Source: Rhizobium sp. C1
GTDB lineage: Bacteria; Pseudomonadota; Alphaproteobacteria; Rhizobiales; Rhizobiaceae
Direction: 5' to 3'
Length of the DNA stretch: 64,000 nucleotides
Assembly: GCF_021026335.1 (NCBI RefSeq)
Contig: NZ_JAJNCY010000004.1
Span: 332,071 to 396,070 of the forward strand
Shown here: piece by piece, positions 19,759 to 28,810 of the stretch
Position numbering within the stretch: position 1 is the first letter of the stretch
Layout: every line of letters starts with the position of its first letter
Translations under genes and position numbers: made by a program
Notes under the pieces: model-generated
Databases searched by the model: none
The model's input: the letters and a program-made list of their open reading frames with translations, nothing else
Told to the model about the DNA's origin: nothing

Positions 19759-22700
19759 TTAAACGGCGCATGCACCGGAAAGACCGAGCTCCGCCAGCGT
19801 TGCGTCAAGCACGGAGGGTGGCAGCGCGAAGCCCGCACCTGAGGTGGTGAAAATCAGCCGGCATTCGATCTCCCGCCCCGGATAAAGCGGCCGCAGGATC
19901 TGGCGATAGATCGCAAGCTGCGCAACATAAGCCTTGGAGATGTCATCAGCCCGGTTTGGCGGCGCGCGATCCGTCTTGAAGTCGGCAATGATGACCCGCT
20001 TGGCCTCGACCGAAAGCCGGTCGATTCGGCCGGCGACGGAAAACTGTCGCTCCGCGGTAGCAAGGACGCCGATCAGACTGGCCTCCGCGCGTGCCGTTGG
20101 TCCGAACAGGCTGGCGAAATCCGGGTTCTCGAGAACGGCAAAAACCTGTTCGAGCGCCACGTAGCGGTCTTCCTCCCGCCACTCGGCGGCGGCACGCGCA
20201 AGATAGCGCTCGGCCGCTGCCCGTCGCTCGCTTTGCGGAAAGTCCGGCAGAACCTGAAACAGCCGATGGATCGTCTTGCCCCGCTTGATCGCGAAACTCG
20301 TCTGCTCCGCATTGCCGAACAGCCGGGAGCCCGGCGCCGGCCGCGGACCCACGCCTTCCAGTTCGGCGGCAGCTCCCGAGGGGCTCAGCGGCCGCGGCAG
20401 GCGCATGTGTGGCGGCAAAGGTTTCAGAAGCGAAGCGGGAAGGGGGAAGGCGCTTGCCGCACGCGCCTGTTCTTCATGCCGCTCAAGTTCCCGCATCGGC
20501 CGACCGGAGGTCCAGACGAGGCCCGCCCACTCTTCGGTTCTGGTCTTGAACACCGTCTCCCGGCATCGGTCGGCATCGAGTGCCAGCGCCGACCAGACGA
20601 GCTTGTGCCAGCAATCAGGCACCTCGCGCTTCTTGCGATGTCCGCAAATGATCAGCCGGTCGGCCGCCCGCGTCATGCCTACATAAAGAAGCCGGCGATA
20701 TTCCTCTTCGGCCAGCGCTTTTCGCCGCGCGGCATCCTCTTCGGTAATTGAAACCGCCAGCGACGCATCGGACAGCCACACTGGAAGCGATGGGGCATCC
20801 TCACTCTCTTCAATCAGCCGCAGCTTCGGCATGTGGCCGGCATTGAAGGGCGCGCTGCCGTCGTCAACGAGGAAAACGATCGGTGCCTCAAGGCCCTTTG
20901 AGGCGTGGACGGTCATGATCCGCACCTCGTCGCGTCCCTTGTCCTGCTCGCGCTTGACCGTTGGCGGGTCGAGCTCCAGCGAAGAGGTGAAAGACTGCAG
21001 GCCGGGCAGGCCCTTGGACCCATGTTCGAGCGCCAGCGCCAGAAATTCATCCAGCACGTCCGTTACTTCCGTGCCGAGCCGCGCAAAGAACTTGCGGCGG
21101 CCGCCCATGGGGCCAAGAATCCGGGAAAAGAAATCGAACGGGTTTCGCGTGGCCGCCAGCCGTCGCCACGCCTCGATGAGATCGACAAATTGCGCGAATG
21201 CAGCATTGCCCTCAGCCGCCAGAACCCGGAAACGCTGCCACAGGCTCTCGCGCTGGCCGCGCCCGGCCGCGGCCAGCATGAGGGCCTCTTCCGAAAGTCC
21301 CATCAGCGGCGATTTGCTCAGTGCCGCCAGAGAGAGATCGTCATCCGGCAACAGCATAAAACGGCCGAGGGCCATCAGGTCTTGAATGGCAATGTGGCGC
21401 GTCAGAACGAGCCGGTCCGCGCCGCCAACGGGGATCGCGTTGCGCGACTTCAGTGCCCGCGTCAGCGCATTGACGAAGCCGTCGCGCTTGCGCACCAGAA
21501 CAAGGACATCGCCCGGCCGCACCGGCCGCGCCTTCTTGTCCTCGACAATGATCTCATTGCCGATCCAGCCGGCAATCGTATCGGCAATGCGCCGCGCAAG
21601 GATTGCCGGCGGCGTGGTCTCCGGCGTTGCATCGAAGGGCAGCGTCCAGTCGTCCTCTTCCGTGCTTTCCACCGGAGCAATCATTTCCCACACTTCGGTA
21701 AGCCCTGGGTGACCGATACGGCTCGACTGATGCGTCACGCTTGCTCCGCCTTCGCCAAGGCCGCGGCTGTTTTCAGGGACCGAGAAGACCTGATCGACGG
21801 CGCTCAACACATGGTCCGTCGAGCGGAAGGAAAGCGGCAGGCGAATCGACCGAAACTCCAGCGCGGCCGCTTCCGCCATGGCTTTCGCATGCCGGCCTTC
21901 GCTGGCCAGCTTTTCCGGTCGCGCGCCCTGAAAGGAATAGATCGACTGCTTTTCGTCGCCGACCGCAAAGAGCGTACGCGAGAGGTTCCTTGCCGATTTG
22001 CCGGCGAAAAATTCCTCCGACAAGGCACGGATGATGCGCCACTGCATCGGGCTCGTATCCTGCGCCTCATCGACCAGAATGTGATCGATGCCCTGATCCA
22101 GCTTGTAATGGATCCACGGGCCGGCATCGCTGCGGGTCAGAAGATTGGCCGCGCGGTCGATCAGGTCCTCGAAGTCCATATAGCCGAACCGGCGCTTCAG
22201 GTCCTCGTAATCGCGCACCAGCCGGTTGGCAATCGTCAGCGCTGCAGAACTCGCCTCCAGCAGGTCGAGCTTGCGCAGCGCATCGAGATGTTCGACCACA
22301 TGGGTCAGCATGTCAGCGACACGCTGTTCCAGCGCCGGGTCCTGCTTCAGCATGGCCGCACTGTAGAAGGCCTGGTTGCTGCGGATTTTTCCAGTCTGCG
22401 TGAAGGCAAAATCTTGGATGGCAGAAAGCCGGCGCTGCGGATCGCTCTCCGTCAGGATCGCTGAGAGCTTTTGCACGCTCTCCTGCACCTTTGCTCCACC
22501 TGCCTGACCTGCAAATGAAATGTAAGCCAAGCCTTGCGCGCCGGAGAAGCCGGGCAAGTGTTGCAGCGCCTCATGGCATGCCTCGCGGGTTGCATCCTGG
22601 GCAAGACCCAGCTTGCGGCGCAACAGGCGTTCATAGCTGCCGTCGCGAATGGCGCGCAGGCTTTCGGTCAGCGCGCTGCGCTGCGACACGATCTCGCCGA

Positions 22701-23334
22701 TCAGCGTTTCAAGCCCGCTATCCGAGCCGTAATCCATGACGGTCGCGAAGGCGGCGGCAAGTTCCGCATCGTCTTCGGCCGTGGCGGCGACCAGGAGATT
22801 GCGCCGTACATCGCCAATGATGTCCGCAGCGGCGCGTTCGTCGAGCACGGTGAAATGACCTGCCACATTCGCCTCGAGCGGAAACTGATGCAGCAGCGCT
22901 TCGCAGAAGGCGTGGATGGTCTGGATCTTCAGCCCGCCCGGAGTTTCGAGCGCGCGTGCGAAAAGCCGCCGCGCTTCGGCCAACATGGCGCGCACCGGCG
23001 GAGTGCCTTCCATGGCTTCGATTTCGCGCGAAAGCGTTGCGTCATCCAGCAACGCCCATTTCGACAGCGTCCGGAAGACTCGGTTCGACATTTCGGACGC
23101 TGCGGCCTTGGTATAGGTCAGGCAGAGGATGGCAGAGGGCCGCGCGCCAGCCAACAGAAGCCGGATAACACGCTGTGTGAGAACATGCGTCTTGCCCGAA
23201 CCGGCATTGGCCGACACCCATGCAAGGCTTTTCGGATCGGAGGCGAGCCCCTGCTGCCGCGTCGTCCAGCCGATCGAGGCGAGCGGATCACTCGGCATGG
23301 TGTCCGAAGCGGGCTCGATATGTATTTCAGCCAT
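19759..23334 (-). CDS. addA: AddA helicase-nuclease (double-strand break repair)
   Basis: An 1191-residue UvrD-type helicase with a C-terminal RecB-like nuclease. Walker A is SANAGSGKTH (residues 41-50), motif II is VDEAQDTSPMQW, motif III GDEKQSIYSFQGA, and motif V/VI MTVHASKGLEAP and LLYVGMTRA. The nuclease Asp and Lys are in VIIADFKTDRAPP near the C-terminus. With AddB it resects breaks up to a recombination hotspot and loads RecA, the role RecBCD has in E. coli. The frame reaches back to 23418, but the ATG at 23334, overlapping the addB stop by eight bases, fits the family better. Confidence 0.95.
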   Translation of the reverse strand: MAEIHIEPASDTMPSDPLASIGWTTRQQGLASDPKSLAWVSANAGSGKTHVLTQRVIRLLLAGARPSAILCLTYTKAAASEMSNRVFRTLSKWALLDDATLSREIEAMEGTPPVRAMLAEARRLFARALETPGGLKIQTIHAFCEALLHQFPLEANVAGHFTVLDERAAADIIGDVRRNLLVAATAEDDAELAAAFATVMDYGSDSGLETLIGEIVSQRSALTESLRAIRDGSYERLLRRKLGLAQDATREACHEALQHLPGFSGAQGLAYISFAGQAGGAKVQESVQKLSAILTESDPQRRLSAIQDFAFTQTGKIRSNQAFYSAAMLKQDPALEQRVADMLTHVVEHLDALRKLDLLEASSAALTIANRLVRDYEDLKRRFGYMDFEDLIDRAANLLTRSDAGPWIHYKLDQGIDHILVDEAQDTSPMQWRIIRALSEEFFAGKSARNLSRTLFAVGDEKQSIYSFQGARPEKLASEGRHAKAMAEAAALEFRSIRLPLSFRSTDHVLSAVDQVFSVPENSRGLGEGGASVTHQSSRIGHPGLTEVWEMIAPVESTEEDDWTLPFDATPETTPPAILARRIADTIAGWIGNEIIVEDKKARPVRPGDVLVLVRKRDGFVNALTRALKSRNAIPVGGADRLVLTRHIAIQDLMALGRFMLLPDDDLSLAALSKSPLMGLSEEALMLAAAGRGQRESLWQRFRVLAAEGNAAFAQFVDLIEAWRRLAATRNPFDFFSRILGPMGGRRKFFARLGTEVTDVLDEFLALALEHGSKGLPGLQSFTSSLELDPPTVKREQDKGRDEVRIMTVHASKGLEAPIVFLVDDGSAPFNAGHMPKLRLIEESEDAPSLPVWLSDASLAVSITEEDAARRKALAEEEYRRLLYVGMTRAADRLIICGHRKKREVPDCWHKLVWSALALDADRCRETVFKTRTEEWAGLVWTSGRPMRELERHEEQARAASAFPLPASLLKPLPPHMRLPRPLSPSGAAAELEGVGPRPAPGSRLFGNAEQTSFAIKRGKTIHRLFQVLPDFPQSERRAAAERYLARAAAEWREEDRYVALEQVFAVLENPDFASLFGPTARAEASLIGVLATAERQFSVAGRIDRLSVEAKRVIIADFKTDRAPPNRADDISKAYVAQLAIYRQILRPLYPGREIECRLIFTTSGAGFALPPSVLDATLAELGLSGACAV

Positions 23335-26300
23335 CGGTATCGCCCTCGTCACTGTCTTCGCCGGAGGTCCATTCGGCCACACGCGCGAGGTGATCGTAAT
23401 CGCCGATGATCGCTGCACTCTCGGGAAGCACGCGCGACAGGAACCCGCGCTTGCCGGTCTTCAGCAGCGTCAGCAGCTTGACCAGTTCGCGTGCCGCGTC
23501 TTCCGCCAGTTGCGCGGAGGTCTTGGGTGGCGTCTTGGACCGCGAACTGGCCGGATCGCCATTGACGATTTCAAACTTGAAGCGATCGCCCGGCCTCAGA
23601 CGCACATAGATCAGATCCCCCGGCTCCCGTGCGCCGACATCGGCAAAGCCCCCGGCCTGAAGCGCCGCCGCCTCCAGCGAAAGCTGCGGATCGATCAATG
23701 TGCGCGCCTGCTTGAGGGACGGCGAACTGCCGGTCTTGTAATCGATGATATCGGCAACACCGCCGCGGGTGATGTCGATGCGGTCGGCATAACCGGTGAG
23801 TTCGAACCCGCCGTCGAGCGGCATGATCGCACGCGCCTCGGTGAACGATTGTTTGATATTCGCCTGTCGCTTTTTCTCCCAGTCGAGAAAGGCTCGTGCC
23901 GTCTCGTCAAAACGCGGCCGCCACGTTGCCTCGATATGGGCGGGCAGATCGGCCTCGGCAAAGGCGCGGTCGGCAAGCGCGGCAAGAGCGGCAGTCGCCG
24001 CCTCGCTGGCCGGATCGATCTTTTCGCCGACGAAGGCTTCGATAATGGCGTGATAGAGCGTTCCGCGTTCCGCCGGCCCCGGATCGGCATTGAACGGATC
24101 TACCGGATCCAGCCGCAGGATGCGGCGCGCATAGACCGCGTAGGGATCGCGGCGAAGCTTGCCGGCTTCCGAGAAGGAATAGCGGATCGGAATGAGGTTT
24201 GAATCCGGCTTCGGTTCTGGCCGAAGTGCCAGCGGCTGCCGCTCGCCTTCGTCGATCAGCGTGGCGCAACGCAGATAGTACTCGCCCCTCTGCCGCATGG
24301 TCTTCGTGAGTTCGGGCCCCGCAATGGTGGTGAGCCGCTGCAGGAAACGCGAGGCGACCGAGGGCGCGCTGCCGGCCCGTAGCGCCCGCGAATAGATGAC
24401 ATGCGGCATCCCGCTCGCCATCTGAAAGTCATGCGCAATCTGGCCGGCACGGCGTTCGGGGGGCTCCAGTCCCATGCGGATTTTCATGATGCGCGAAAGG
24501 AACGGGTTCGTGCCCGCTTGTTGCGGCCAGACGCCCTCGTTCATGCCGCCGAGCACGATGGTGTCGACATGCTGCAGGCGCGCTTCCTGTGTCCCCCAGA
24601 TGAAGACGCGCGGGTGGCTCATGGCGCGCGGCTTTACGGCTACGTCGGCCACCAGTGCATCCAGCACACCAGCCCAGTCTGCTCCGGTCAGCGCCAGTCC
24701 ACCCGGCGCCTCCATGACGCCGGAGAGAAGATCGGCCAGCGCTTCGCCGGCTTCACCGGTCCAGAGTGCCGAGACGTCGCCCGCCTCGTCCGCCGCAAAG
24801 GCTTCCAGCGCGCGGCCCGTCCGCTCCGCCCATTCGGCGGTGCTACGGGTAATGGAGAAGCCCTGGCCGGGCAGGCGCCGCACCAGCGCCTCCACCAGCG
24901 GTTCGGCGGCGATGGCAATCCGTGCGGCGGCGTCGAGCGCAAGCGCGAGGTCGCCCGCTGAAAGCGGCGCGCGCCATGCCGGCTCGTGGCGCGCCTGCGC
25001 CGCGCGCTCCGCCTGCGCTTCCATCAGAGGCGCCAGTGTCGAGATGTCGACGGCGCCGGTGCCGCCGCGAAGGGCATGAACCTCCAGCAGGCGGGCAGCT
25101 TTGGCCATGGTCTCCGGTGGAAGGGCGAGCCGGGTCAGGGGATGCTTCAGTAGCGAAACGATCGGCACCGGGTCGCCCGGAAACAGCGTCGATTCGATCA
25201 ATAGTTTGAGAAGCGTACCCTGCGGCGTGGCGTTGAGCGGCGTGCCCCCACTGTCGTCGGCCTCGATGCCGAAGCGCTCCAGTTCGGCCACGACCCGTCG
25301 GGCAAGCCCGCGATCCGGCGTGATCAGCGCGACCTGGCTTTCGTCAGAGCCGGCCGTGTCGAGCGCCAGTTTCAGGGCGACGGCAATGGCAGTCGCCTCC
25401 AGCCGCTCGTTCGGGGCTTCCATGAGGGCCACATCTGCAAAAGCATCGGTCATCGCGCTTTCACCAATCTCGGCCTTCATCTCGGGCCAGAGATGTGTGG
25501 AAGCGGAGGGGGCAAGCGCCAGCGAGACGGCGCGGGTCCGGGTATCGATAGCCGGCTCCGCCCTGCCATAGGAGCCGACATCGTCGCGCTTCAAATGCAG
25601 TACATCGAGAAGCCGCGCCAGACCGAATTGCGGATGGCCGAAAATGGTCGGGTCAATGCCCGTTCCATCGGCGGTAGAGGGAAGGGCCAGACAATCCCAT
25701 TGCGCCGGCGGCATATGGAGATCGAGCCCCGGCAGGACGACCGCGCCCTCGTCAAGCTGGCTCACCGCATCGATCAGCCGGGCCGTGGCGGGAAGCGAAC
25801 CGGTCGAACCGGCGACGATCACCGGCCCCCTGTGCACCGCCGTCGCCAGCCGTTCCACTTCCGCTTTCAGCACCGCATTGCGATGGCGAGAGGCGGAAGA
25901 GGCGTTCAGCTCCTCCAGGCGCGCCGGCCAGTAGACATGCGCGATCTTGAGGAATTCCAGCGTCAGTTGCCACCAGGAGGCATAGTCCTGCGTGTTGAGT
26001 TTATCGAGATTGTCCCAGCCGATTTCCGCCGTCTCGACTTCGCCAATCAGCGCGATCAGTTCTTTCGCCAGCCACACCGCATCCGCGGGACTTGCCGGCG
26101 CAATTACCGGCGCGCCACCATGAAAGTTGACGACCGCTTCCGGCAGGCTGTTGCGCCAGACAGTGATCAGCCTTGCCAGTTCCAGCGCTGCCGCCACCGG
26201 GCCGACGGGCGGCAGAAGGTCCAGCGTTTCCGGCAGGCTCGCTTCGAAGAAGCCGCTGTCGTCGTCGGTCTCACCAAGGGGCCGGATCGTCGGCAGGATG

Positions 26301-26518
26301 GCCGAGCCGTGAGACAGAAGCAGCGCAAATTCCGAGCGCAGCACGCGCGCCGCGCGCCGGGTCGGCACGAAGACAGTCACGTCGGCGAGCGTTTCAGGTT
26401 GGGCGGGATCGAAGACAAAGCCCTCGACAATCTCGCCGTTCAGAATGCCCTCTGCCAGCGTCCGTAGAAAGGCGGGGCCGGGCGGACTGGTCAGAACACG
26501 CTTTTGCCGCCGCGCCAT
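23327..26518 (-). CDS. addB: AddB nuclease/inactivated-helicase subunit
   Basis: A 1063-residue alphaproteobacterial AddB. The N-terminal half is a degraded SF1 helicase, as in the known AddB family, and the C-terminal RecB-type nuclease is marked by YADRIDITRGGVADIIDYKTG (about residues 910-930) with Asp and Lys in place. An Fe-S cluster as in Bacillus AddB cannot be confirmed. It starts three bases after murU and overlaps addA, so the two subunits are made together. Length is normal. Confidence 0.93.
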   Translation of the reverse strand: MARRQKRVLTSPPGPAFLRTLAEGILNGEIVEGFVFDPAQPETLADVTVFVPTRRAARVLRSEFALLLSHGSAILPTIRPLGETDDDSGFFEASLPETLDLLPPVGPVAAALELARLITVWRNSLPEAVVNFHGGAPVIAPASPADAVWLAKELIALIGEVETAEIGWDNLDKLNTQDYASWWQLTLEFLKIAHVYWPARLEELNASSASRHRNAVLKAEVERLATAVHRGPVIVAGSTGSLPATARLIDAVSQLDEGAVVLPGLDLHMPPAQWDCLALPSTADGTGIDPTIFGHPQFGLARLLDVLHLKRDDVGSYGRAEPAIDTRTRAVSLALAPSASTHLWPEMKAEIGESAMTDAFADVALMEAPNERLEATAIAVALKLALDTAGSDESQVALITPDRGLARRVVAELERFGIEADDSGGTPLNATPQGTLLKLLIESTLFPGDPVPIVSLLKHPLTRLALPPETMAKAARLLEVHALRGGTGAVDISTLAPLMEAQAERAAQARHEPAWRAPLSAGDLALALDAAARIAIAAEPLVEALVRRLPGQGFSITRSTAEWAERTGRALEAFAADEAGDVSALWTGEAGEALADLLSGVMEAPGGLALTGADWAGVLDALVADVAVKPRAMSHPRVFIWGTQEARLQHVDTIVLGGMNEGVWPQQAGTNPFLSRIMKIRMGLEPPERRAGQIAHDFQMASGMPHVIYSRALRAGSAPSVASRFLQRLTTIAGPELTKTMRQRGEYYLRCATLIDEGERQPLALRPEPKPDSNLIPIRYSFSEAGKLRRDPYAVYARRILRLDPVDPFNADPGPAERGTLYHAIIEAFVGEKIDPASEAATAALAALADRAFAEADLPAHIEATWRPRFDETARAFLDWEKKRQANIKQSFTEARAIMPLDGGFELTGYADRIDITRGGVADIIDYKTGSSPSLKQARTLIDPQLSLEAAALQAGGFADVGAREPGDLIYVRLRPGDRFKFEIVNGDPASSRSKTPPKTSAQLAEDAARELVKLLTLLKTGKRGFLSRVLPESAAIIGDYDHLARVAEWTSGEDSDEGDTDG

Positions 26519-26521
26519 GGT

Positions 26522-27256
26522 CTAACCTCCCGAAGCTGCGAAGCGGGCGACGGCGGCTTCTGCAGGCGCAATCGCGTCCGGCGTTCCGACCGTGATCCAA
26601 TGGCCGGAAAGCTCCAGCCCGAAGAGACGGCCGGCGGCGATCGCCTTGTCGAAACTGGCGTTCAGCCCGAAGGGCCCGTCCGGCGCGTCGTCCAGAAGTT
26701 CGGGTGCGAGGACGAAGGCTCCGGCATAGACGACCGGGCGAGGCAGACCATCCTTGTAACGGCTCAACCGTCCGTCTTCGCCCAGCGAAAAATCGAGCTT
26801 GCCGTTATGTCCCGTCGTGTCCTCGTTGCGCACGACCAGCATGGCGATGTCCATCCGTTCCGGCTCGAAGAATCCGGCTAAGCGGGAAAGATTGCTCGGC
26901 TCGTCTTTCTTCTCGCCGACCCAGAAGAGATCGGCATTCATCACGAAAAGCGGCTGACGCGGCAAAAGCTTCATGCCCCTGACGAGACCGCCGCCGGAAT
27001 CCAGTAGGCTTTCCCGCTCGTCCGAAATTTGAACGCGGGGTCTTGCCCGGCGCGCCAGATGCGCTTCCATCTGATCCGCCAGATGGTGGACATTGACCAC
27101 GGCCTCCTCGACACCAGCTTCGGCGAGCGCATTGAGCACATAGTCGATCATCGGCTTGCCGGCGATGGGCACCAGCGGCTTGGGCATCGTGTCGGTGATG
27201 GGGCGAAGTCTCGTGCCGAGGCCGGCCGCAAGCACCATCGCGGTATCGATTTTCAT
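26522..27256 (-). CDS. murU: MurU-like N-acetylmuramate-1-phosphate uridylyltransferase
   Basis: A 244-residue nucleotidyltransferase. The N-terminal signature VLAAGLGTRLRPITDTMPK and the following PLVPIAGKPMIDYVL are the nucleotide-binding and lid segments; VMNADLFWVG holds a metal-binding Asp. In Pseudomonas and Caulobacter, MurU makes UDP-MurNAc from MurNAc-1-phosphate in a recycling route that bypasses fosfomycin-sensitive MurA. The gene directly upstream encodes AmgK, the kinase that makes that substrate, which strongly supports MurU over a generic sugar-1-phosphate transferase. Activity is inferred. Confidence 0.85.
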   Translation of the reverse strand: MKIDTAMVLAAGLGTRLRPITDTMPKPLVPIAGKPMIDYVLNALAEAGVEEAVVNVHHLADQMEAHLARRARPRVQISDERESLLDSGGGLVRGMKLLPRQPLFVMNADLFWVGEKKDEPSNLSRLAGFFEPERMDIAMLVVRNEDTTGHNGKLDFSLGEDGRLSRYKDGLPRPVVYAGAFVLAPELLDDAPDGPFGLNASFDKAIAAGRLFGLELSGHWITVGTPDAIAPAEAAVARFAASGG

Positions 27257-27286
27257 ATGGGAATGCCCTGCTGCCTGTTGTCCGCC

Positions 27287-28810
27287 TTATGCGGACACTG
27301 ATTCGCGAGACAGGATTCCAGCCTCCAGGCACCAATTGCGCAAGGGGGCAAGCGCCTCATGTTCAAAGGCGACCTCGAGATGCCAGAGCGTACGCGGCAT
27401 ATGCTGCATGTAACCCGGCAGGCTATCGCGTTTCAAAAGCCGCACCCAGAGCCCGTTCAGCCGGCAGGCGCGCTGCGCCGACATGATCGACCAGTGTCTG
27501 ATGAACGACTTGCGATCGAACGAGCCGGCGGCCTCGCGGGCGCGCATATAGGTTTCCATCAGATCGTCCAGAAGCGGCCGTTCGACGGTGACACGGGCAT
27601 CCTGAACCAGCGAGACGACGTCATAGGAGGACGGGCCGATGATGGCATCCTGAAAATCGATGATCCCGATCTTGCGGAAGCCTTCTCGCTCCGGCAACCA
27701 GAGCAGGTTCGGAGAATGATAGTCGCGCATGACGAGATGCGTCTCACCCGCAAGCGCCTCGTCGATCAGCCCGCTCCAGATCGCCATATAGGCGTCCCGC
27801 TCTGCCTTCGTTGCCTCCTTGCCATTCCGCTTCCAGGGAATATGCCAGTCAAGCAGCAGTTCGACTTCATAAAGCATCGCGGCCTTGTCGAAGGCAGGAA
27901 CACGGTGAACCGAGGTCGCGTCGATCGGCAGATCACGGACGATGGGAAGCTGGTGATACTCCGCCAGACACAGAACGGCCTCATGATAGCGTTCGGCAAT
28001 CGGCTTGCGGTCTGCGTCGATGACGCCCTCGCTCCCCAGATCTTCGACGACCAGAATGCCCTGTTCCTGATCCGCCTCATAAATCTCCGGCGCTGACAGG
28101 CCGATGCCGCGAAGATAGCGGTCGACGGCGATGAAGGGCCGCACGTCTTCGGCCAGATGCACCAGCTGCGAATAGGTCTTGCCGTCGCGGATCACCGGCC
28201 CGTTGGAGCGCGCCGGCGCATCCATCAGCACAAGCCCGCGACCGTCCACCGTCTGGATGCGCTCATAGGCGCGGAAGGATGAATCTCCTGTCAGAAAACT
28301 GCGACGCGCACCGGCAAACCCATGCGTATCGAGAAATGCCCGGATGTCCAGAACCCGCTTCACCCGTGCCAGCCGACGATCCGGCCCTGTGATGGTCGCT
28401 TTGCGGCCTGCGCCTTCGCTTGTCAGTTCGATGCGCAACAGGTCCGCTGGCAGGCGGCTGCCCGCACGGTCCGGCCATTCGACGAGGCAGACTCCGGTTT
28501 CCAGGATTTCATCAAAGCCGAGTTCATCGAGTTCGCTCGAATCCCCGATGCGATAGAGATCGAAATGACCGACCTGAAAGCGCAGGTCATAGACCTGAAC
28601 GAGTGTAAACGTTGGGCTTGGCACCTCAAGAGACGGATCGTTGGCGAGCGCCCGCAGGACCGCCCGCGCCAGCGTTGATTTCCCTGCACCGAGATCGCCG
28701 TCAAGCGCCACGCAAAGCCCAGATCCCAGCGCCAGCGCCAGATCTTCCCCAAAGCGGAGCGTGGCGGCCTCGTCTGCGAGATGAAGCGTAAGCGGGTCCA
28801 TGCGGTTCAC
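27287..28810 (-). CDS. TsaE-AmgK fusion protein
   Basis: A 507-residue two-domain protein. Residues 1-150 are TsaE, the ATPase of the t6A37 tRNA-modification complex, with P-loop GDLGAGKST (38-46), the SPTFTLVQVY strand and the ETGVCLVEWPDR segment. Residues 160-507 are an aminoglycoside-phosphotransferase-type kinase with MRDYHSPNLLW (361-371, catalytic Asp) and IDFQDA (384-389). This kinase matches AmgK, which phosphorylates the anomeric carbon of MurNAc and GlcNAc. The fusion is recognised in Rhizobiales. It overlaps divL by four bases (GTGA) using a GTG start; an ATG nine bases later is an alternative. Confidence 0.9.
   Translation of the reverse strand: MNRMDPLTLHLADEAATLRFGEDLALALGSGLCVALDGDLGAGKSTLARAVLRALANDPSLEVPSPTFTLVQVYDLRFQVGHFDLYRIGDSSELDELGFDEILETGVCLVEWPDRAGSRLPADLLRIELTSEGAGRKATITGPDRRLARVKRVLDIRAFLDTHGFAGARRSFLTGDSSFRAYERIQTVDGRGLVLMDAPARSNGPVIRDGKTYSQLVHLAEDVRPFIAVDRYLRGIGLSAPEIYEADQEQGILVVEDLGSEGVIDADRKPIAERYHEAVLCLAEYHQLPIVRDLPIDATSVHRVPAFDKAAMLYEVELLLDWHIPWKRNGKEATKAERDAYMAIWSGLIDEALAGETHLVMRDYHSPNLLWLPEREGFRKIGIIDFQDAIIGPSSYDVVSLVQDARVTVERPLLDDLMETYMRAREAAGSFDRKSFIRHWSIMSAQRACRLNGLWVRLLKRDSLPGYMQHMPRTLWHLEVAFEHEALAPLRNWCLEAGILSRESVSA

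Noticed and set aside
20905..22464. A 519-codon open frame opposite addA, and similar long ones opposite addB, ahcY, pckA and hrpB
   Set aside because: All lie wholly inside strongly supported genes and have the Arg/His-rich composition of antisense frames in high-G+C DNA.
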